From Siculibacillus lacustris (GTDB lineage Bacteria; Pseudomonadota; Alphaproteobacteria; Rhizobiales; Ancalomicrobiaceae), in assembly GCF_004328075.1 (NCBI RefSeq), contig NZ_SJFN01000030.1:1-59803 (forward strand): a stretch of DNA of 59,803 nt, in the 5' to 3' direction. Position 1 is the stretch's first letter. Every line of letters begins with the position of its first letter. The translations under genes and the position numbers were made by a program. Shown piece by piece: positions 56,111-59,803 of the stretch. The notes beneath the pieces were generated by a model. It searched no databases. It was not told the origin of the DNA and was given only the letters and a program-made list of their open reading frames with translations.

Positions 56111-57604
56111 ATGGGAGAGATGAGAGGGCTGGAGCCGATCTCGTCGAAAGCGGACGTGGTGGTGATCGGCGGCGGCGTCGTCGGTTGTGCCATCGCCCGG
56201 GAACTGTCGCGCTACCGGCTCGACGTGGTGCTGCTCGAACAGGCGCCCGACGTGGCGACCGGAACGTCCAAGGCCAACAGCGGCATTCTCCACGCCGGCT
56301 TCGACTGCGAGCCGGGCACCTGGAAGGCGCGGCTGAACGTCCGTGGTGCCGCGCTCTATGCCGAAATCGCCGAAGGTCTGGGCATTCCGCGCCGGGAAAT
56401 CGGTTCCCTGGTGGTGGCGCACAGCGACGCCGACCTCGCGACCTGCGAATCGCTCTTGGCGCGTGGCCGTGAGAACGGCGTCGCCGGGCTCGAAATCTGG
56501 GGCGCCGACCGGCTGCGGGCCCACGAACCGTCGATCTCCGCCGACGTCGCCGGGGCTCTGTGGGCGCCGACCGCGGCGGTGGTCTGTCCGTTCCTGGCGA
56601 CCGTCGGGTTCGGCGAAAACGCCATCCGCAACGGCGCGAAGATCCATACCGAATGCGGCGTCACCGGCCTCGTCACCGCCGGCGGGCGGATCGTCGCGGT
56701 CGAGACCACCCGCGGCCGGATCGAAGCCCGCTTCGTGGTCAATGCCGCCGGTGTCCATGCCGCCGACGTCGCCCGCCTCGCCGGCGACGACAGCTTCACC
56801 ATCCACCCGCGCCGCGGCGAATACATCCTGTTCGACCGCTCGACCGGGGCGCTCGCCCGTTCGGTTCTGTTCCCGACCCCGTCGAAGGTGTCCAAGGGCA
56901 TCCTGGTGTCGCCGACGGTGCACGGCAACATCTTCATCGGCCCCAACGCGGCCGACGTCGACGAGCTCGACGACGTCGAGACCACCGCGCCCGGCCTCGA
57001 CGAGATCATCTCGGGTGCCCGCAAGATCGTGCCCGATCTGCCGTTGCAGAACGCCATCACCGAATTCGCGGGCCTGCGCGCCGCGGCCGGCAAGGACTTC
57101 ATCATCGGCGAATCGCCGATCGTGAAGGGCCTGGTCCATGCCGCCGGCATCCAGTCGCCCGGGCTGACCTCGGCACCGGCGATCGGCGAGGCGATCGCCG
57201 AGATCCTCGCCGATCTGGGACTGAAGCTGACCCCCGACCCGACCTTCGTGCCGGTCAATCCGCATCGCCCGAAGTTCACCGAACAGACGCCGGTCGAACA
57301 GATGGCGCGGATCGCCGCCGATCCGCTGGCCGGTCGGGTGATCTGCCGCTGCGAGACGATCACCGAAGCCGAGATCGTCGCGGCGATCCGCGCGCCCTGC
57401 GGCGCGCGCACCATCGACGGCGTCAAGCGGCGGGTGCGGGCCGGGGCCGGCCGGTGCCAGGGCGGCTTCTGCGGCCCACGGGTCACCGCCATCCTCGCGC
57501 GCGAGCTCGGCATCCCGGTGACCGCGGTGCGCAAGGAGACGTTGGAATCGTGGCTCTTCTACGCCCGCGCCGGACTCGAGATCAGGGAAGACATCGATGC
57601 GTGA
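56111..57604 (+). CDS. GlpA-like FAD-dependent oxidoreductase with BFD-type [2Fe-2S] domain
   Basis: A 497-residue protein from ATG 56111, with GGAGG eight bases upstream. The DAO-type FAD domain starts ADVVVIGGGVVGCAIARELS and has TSKANSGILHAGFDCEPGTW, close to GlpA/YgaF proteins. The C-terminal 90 residues form a BFD-like iron-sulfur domain with four cysteines (VICRCETI, then GRCQGGFCGP). In anaerobic-type glycerol-3-phosphate dehydrogenase, GlpA is the catalytic subunit. It overlaps the next flavoprotein gene by 8 bp, and glpK follows downstream, supporting glycerol 3-phosphate as substrate. Confidence 0.87.
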   Translation: MGEMRGLEPISSKADVVVIGGGVVGCAIARELSRYRLDVVLLEQAPDVATGTSKANSGILHAGFDCEPGTWKARLNVRGAALYAEIAEGLGIPRREIGSLVVAHSDADLATCESLLARGRENGVAGLEIWGADRLRAHEPSISADVAGALWAPTAAVVCPFLATVGFGENAIRNGAKIHTECGVTGLVTAGGRIVAVETTRGRIEARFVVNAAGVHAADVARLAGDDSFTIHPRRGEYILFDRSTGALARSVLFPTPSKVSKGILVSPTVHGNIFIGPNAADVDELDDVETTAPGLDEIISGARKIVPDLPLQNAITEFAGLRAAAGKDFIIGESPIVKGLVHAAGIQSPGLTSAPAIGEAIAEILADLGLKLTPDPTFVPVNPHRPKFTEQTPVEQMARIAADPLAGRVICRCETITEAEIVAAIRAPCGARTIDGVKRRVRAGAGRCQGGFCGPRVTAILARELGIPVTAVRKETLESWLFYARAGLEIREDIDA

Positions 57605-58904
57605 CGCAACCTACGACGTGGTGACGATCGGCGGCGGACCGGCCGGCATGGCGGCCGCCCTGGCGGCCCGGCAGGCCGGCGCCGACCGCGTGTTGATCAT
57701 CGAACGCGACCGCGAACTCGGCGGCATCCTGCAACAGTGCATCCACAACGGCTTCGGCCTGCGGAAGTTCAAGGAGGAGCTGACCGGACCGGGCTATGCC
57801 GACCGCTACATCGAGATGGTCGGCGCGGCGGGCATCGACGTCTGGCTCGACAGCACCGTGCTCGCGGCGGAAGCCGGCGGCCGGATCACCTGCGTCGGGC
57901 CGACCACCGGGCTCGCCACCGTCGAAGCCAAGGCGGTGGTCCATTCGATGGGCTGTCGCGAACGCACCCGCGGCGCGATCCGCATCCCCGGCAGCCGGCC
58001 GGCCGGCGTGTTCACCGCCGGCGCGGCGCAGCGGATGGTCAACATGGAGGGCTATCTGCCCGGCCGTGACGTGGTGATCATCGGCTCCGGCGACATCGGC
58101 CTGATCATGGCGCGGCGCATGACGCTCGAAGGCGCGCGGGTCCGCGCGGTGTTCGAGATCATGCCCTATTCCAACGGGCTGACCCGCAACATCGTCCAGT
58201 GCCTCGAGGACTTCGGCATCCCGCTGTACCTGTCGCACTGCGTCGTCGCCGTGCACGGCCACGATCGGGTGACCGGGGTGACGGTCGCCGAGGTCGACGC
58301 CGACCTGCACGTCAAGCCGGGCACCGAGTTCGATCTGCCCTGCGACTGCGTGCTGCTGTCGGTCGGGCTGATCCCGGAGAACGAGCTCGGGCGGGCGATC
58401 GGCGTCTCCACCGATCGGATCACCAGCGGCGCGGTGGTCGACCAGTTCCGGCAGACCTCGAAGCCCGGCTTCTTCGCCGCCGGCAACGTGCTGCACGTCC
58501 ACGACCTCGTCGATCTCGTCTCCAACGAGGCGGAGATCGCCGGCCGCTCGGCGGCGCTGTTCGCCAAGGGGGTCTTCGGCGAGGCGACCCACGAACGGGC
58601 GGTGATCGCCGGCGAGGGGCTGCGCCAAGTGGTGCCGCAGCGGCTGTCGACGTTGGAGAAGGGCAAGAACGCCATCCGCTTCTTCTTCCGCTCGAAGGCA
58701 CCGATGGGGCCGTCGATCATCGCGCTGAAGACCGAAGACGGCATCGTCTGGGACCGCAAGCTGCGGGTGGTCAAGCCGAGCGAGATGATCGTCGCCGACA
58801 TTCCCGTGAACCGCTTCGCCAAGGCGTCGCACATCGAATTCGTGCTGACCCTCGACGAGCATCCGGAACCGCTCGAAGGGGCGGTGGAGGAGGAGGACGC
58901 ATGA
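57597..58904 (+). CDS. FAD/NAD(P)-dependent oxidoreductase, GlpB-like partner
   Basis: A 435-residue protein with a pyridine-nucleotide-disulfide-type fold. FAD motif YDVVTIGGGPAGMAAALAAR, the conserved CIHNGFGLRKFKEELTGPGY, a second nucleotide-binding motif VVIIGSGDIGLIMARRM and the FAD-closing GFFAAGNVLHVHDLVDLV are present. The family accompanies GlpA-like and DUF1667 proteins in many bacteria. Here it overlaps both neighbours (8 bp and ATGA), so the three are made together. It probably passes electrons from the GlpA-like subunit to a carrier; whether the acceptor is NAD(P) or quinone is unknown. Confidence 0.85.
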   Translation: MRDATYDVVTIGGGPAGMAAALAARQAGADRVLIIERDRELGGILQQCIHNGFGLRKFKEELTGPGYADRYIEMVGAAGIDVWLDSTVLAAEAGGRITCVGPTTGLATVEAKAVVHSMGCRERTRGAIRIPGSRPAGVFTAGAAQRMVNMEGYLPGRDVVIIGSGDIGLIMARRMTLEGARVRAVFEIMPYSNGLTRNIVQCLEDFGIPLYLSHCVVAVHGHDRVTGVTVAEVDADLHVKPGTEFDLPCDCVLLSVGLIPENELGRAIGVSTDRITSGAVVDQFRQTSKPGFFAAGNVLHVHDLVDLVSNEAEIAGRSAALFAKGVFGEATHERAVIAGEGLRQVVPQRLSTLEKGKNAIRFFFRSKAPMGPSIIALKTEDGIVWDRKLRVVKPSEMIVADIPVNRFAKASHIEFVLTLDEHPEPLEGAVEEEDA

Positions 58905-59293
58905 CCAGCCGAGTTCAACCCATCCAGTGCATCGGCTGTCCGGTCGGCTGCGGCGGCGAAGTCGTCCTCGACGGCGATCGGGTCGTCGAGATGCGCGGCT
59001 TCACCTGCGAGAAGGGCGAGGCCTATGCCGCCGAGGAGGTGGTCGCGCCGAAACGGATGGTGACCACCACCGTCCGCGTCCACGGCGGGGCCCTGCACTT
59101 CCTGCCCGTCGTCTCGGACGGACCCGTTCCCAAGGAAGCGATCTTCGACTGCGTGCGCCTGTTGCGCGGCATCGAAGTCACCGCACCGATCGAAACCGGC
59201 CGGGTGATCGTCGCCGATGCCCTCGGTCTCGGGGTCGACTTCAAGGCGGCGCGCGCCATTGCGGTGGCGAGCGACGGCCTGCGGCCCGCGTGA
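58901..59293 (+). CDS. DUF1667 cysteine-motif protein
   Basis: This 130-residue protein has an N-terminal IQCIGCPVGCGG (C-x2-C-x3-C) and a fourth cysteine in GFTCEKGEAYA, then KRMVTTTVRVHGG and VSDGPVPKEAIFDC. The four-cysteine pattern at the start suggests a [4Fe-4S] or zinc site. DUF1667 proteins are co-encoded with GlpA- and GlpB-like flavoproteins and may serve as the small electron-transfer subunit in place of GlpC. Start ATG 58901 overlaps the previous stop as ATGA. Confidence 0.85.
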   Translation: MTSRVQPIQCIGCPVGCGGEVVLDGDRVVEMRGFTCEKGEAYAAEEVVAPKRMVTTTVRVHGGALHFLPVVSDGPVPKEAIFDCVRLLRGIEVTAPIETGRVIVADALGLGVDFKAARAIAVASDGLRPA

Positions 59294-59300
59294 ACTCGGG

Positions 59301-59324
59301 GACGCGCGGCACTCCCCGCGCGTC
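59301..59324 (+). terminator. Hairpin between the DUF1667 gene and glpK
   Basis: GACGCGCGG (59301-59309) and CCGCGCGTC (59316-59324) form a perfect 9-bp stem with a 6-nt loop eight bases after the DUF1667 stop. There is no T-run; it could end the three-gene transcript or stabilise its 3' end. The 147 bp that follow, including an A-rich stretch at 59433-59452, lead to glpK. Confidence 0.5.
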
Positions 59325-59471
59325 GCCGCCGCCCGAGCGAGGGGCGGACCACCCGACCCGGCACATCGGACGCCGAATGTGCGCACAACGAGGAGGCAAC
59401 GTACGGCACCAGTTCGACGAGTTGATGAAGAGACATAAAATCAAAATCAAAACAGCAGTCGGAGAGGAAAC

Positions 59472-59803
59472 ATGTCAACTTACATCGGTGCAATCGACCA
59501 AGGGACGACGAGCTCTCGCTTCATCGTCTTCGACAAGACCGGCCGTATCGTCAGCGTCGCGCAGAAGGAACACGAGCAGATCTTCCCGAAGCCGGGTTGG
59601 GTCGAACATGATCCGGCGGAGATCTGGCGGCGTGTCGAAGAAGTGGTCGCCGAGGCGATGGAAGCCAAGGGCCTGAAGCCCAGCGATCTCGCCGCGATCG
59701 GCATCACCAACCAGCGCGAAACCACCGTCGTGTGGAACAAGAAGACCGGCAAGGCCGTCTACAACGCGCTCGTCTGGCAGGACACCCGCGTCGGCGACGT
59801 GGT
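59472..59803 (+). CDS. glpK: Glycerol kinase, N-terminal part (cut by the window edge)
   Basis: Translation from ATG 59472 (GGAGAGGA upstream) begins [20 protein letters not shown] and continues with [36 protein letters not shown] and ALVWQDTRV. These are the ATP-binding and glycerol-binding motifs of the FGGY-family glycerol kinase. It phosphorylates glycerol to glycerol 3-phosphate, the substrate of GlpD and of the GlpA/B-like unit. About 110 of roughly 500 residues are in the window. Confidence 0.97.
   Translation, partial: MSTYIGAIDQGTTSSRFIVFDKTGRIVSVAQKEHEQIFPKPGWVEHDPAEIWRRVEEVVAEAMEAKGLKPSDLAAIGITNQRETTVVWNKKTGKAVYNALVWQDTRVGDV

Overview
The window comes from a high-GC alphaproteobacterium, most likely of the Hyphomicrobiales (Rhizobiales). 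Gene content points there: a fructose PTS with a fused IIA-HPr-EI protein, GlpD/GlpR, an AtuA/CitMHS cluster and DUF3096. The genus cannot be fixed from the sequence. Positions 10.4-59.8 kb are very GC-rich, which produces many long false reading frames opposite real genes.

Region 1 (1 to about 10.4 kb) looks like one arm of an acquired island. It has visibly lower GC than the rest, an IS21-type element end that interrupts a LysR gene, a MarR-controlled TetX-like flavin monooxygenase with a small methyltransferase, and a tightly overlapping four-gene operon: HigA-type regulator, large MmeI/Eco57I-like DNA methyltransferase, DExH helicase and GIY-YIG nuclease. The operon reads as a restriction-type defence system. 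The region ends at an intact tRNA-Arg(CCG) and, about 230 bp on, a decayed second copy of the same tRNA.

Region 2 (10.9-18.2 kb) is an RND efflux unit: a palindromic operator, five tandem genes for tiny secreted proteins (four almost identical), membrane fusion protein, RND pump, and a convergent TetR regulator whose own promoter carries a related operator.

Region 3 (18.2-26.3 kb) holds a NUDIX hydrolase, a six-PAS hybrid histidine kinase, and a small respiratory-type cluster. In that cluster a His-rich CuA protein precedes a B-type (ba3-like) heme-copper oxidase subunit I homologue in which two metal-ligand histidines are tyrosine.

Region 4 (26.5-33.0 kb) is a sugar-acid catabolic regulon (GudP, UxuA-like dehydratase, LacI/GntR-type repressor, GudD, SDR) with three near-identical operators. 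Region 5 (33.1-37.3 kb) is a LysR/CitMHS/split-AtuA cluster. Region 6 (37.3-44.2 kb) is mostly single genes: ABC-F ATPase, DUF3096, esterase, solute-binding protein, LysE, Rrf2, and a DMT exporter with a His-rich tail.

Region 7 (44.2-51.7 kb) is the fructose operon fruB-fruK-fruA with class II aldolase downstream and a divergent LacI-type regulator. Region 8 (51.9-59.8 kb) holds an acyltransferase and a glycerol 3-phosphate locus. That locus has glpD and glpR, then a three-gene GlpA/GlpB-like plus DUF1667 unit, then the start of glpK, which is cut by the window edge.
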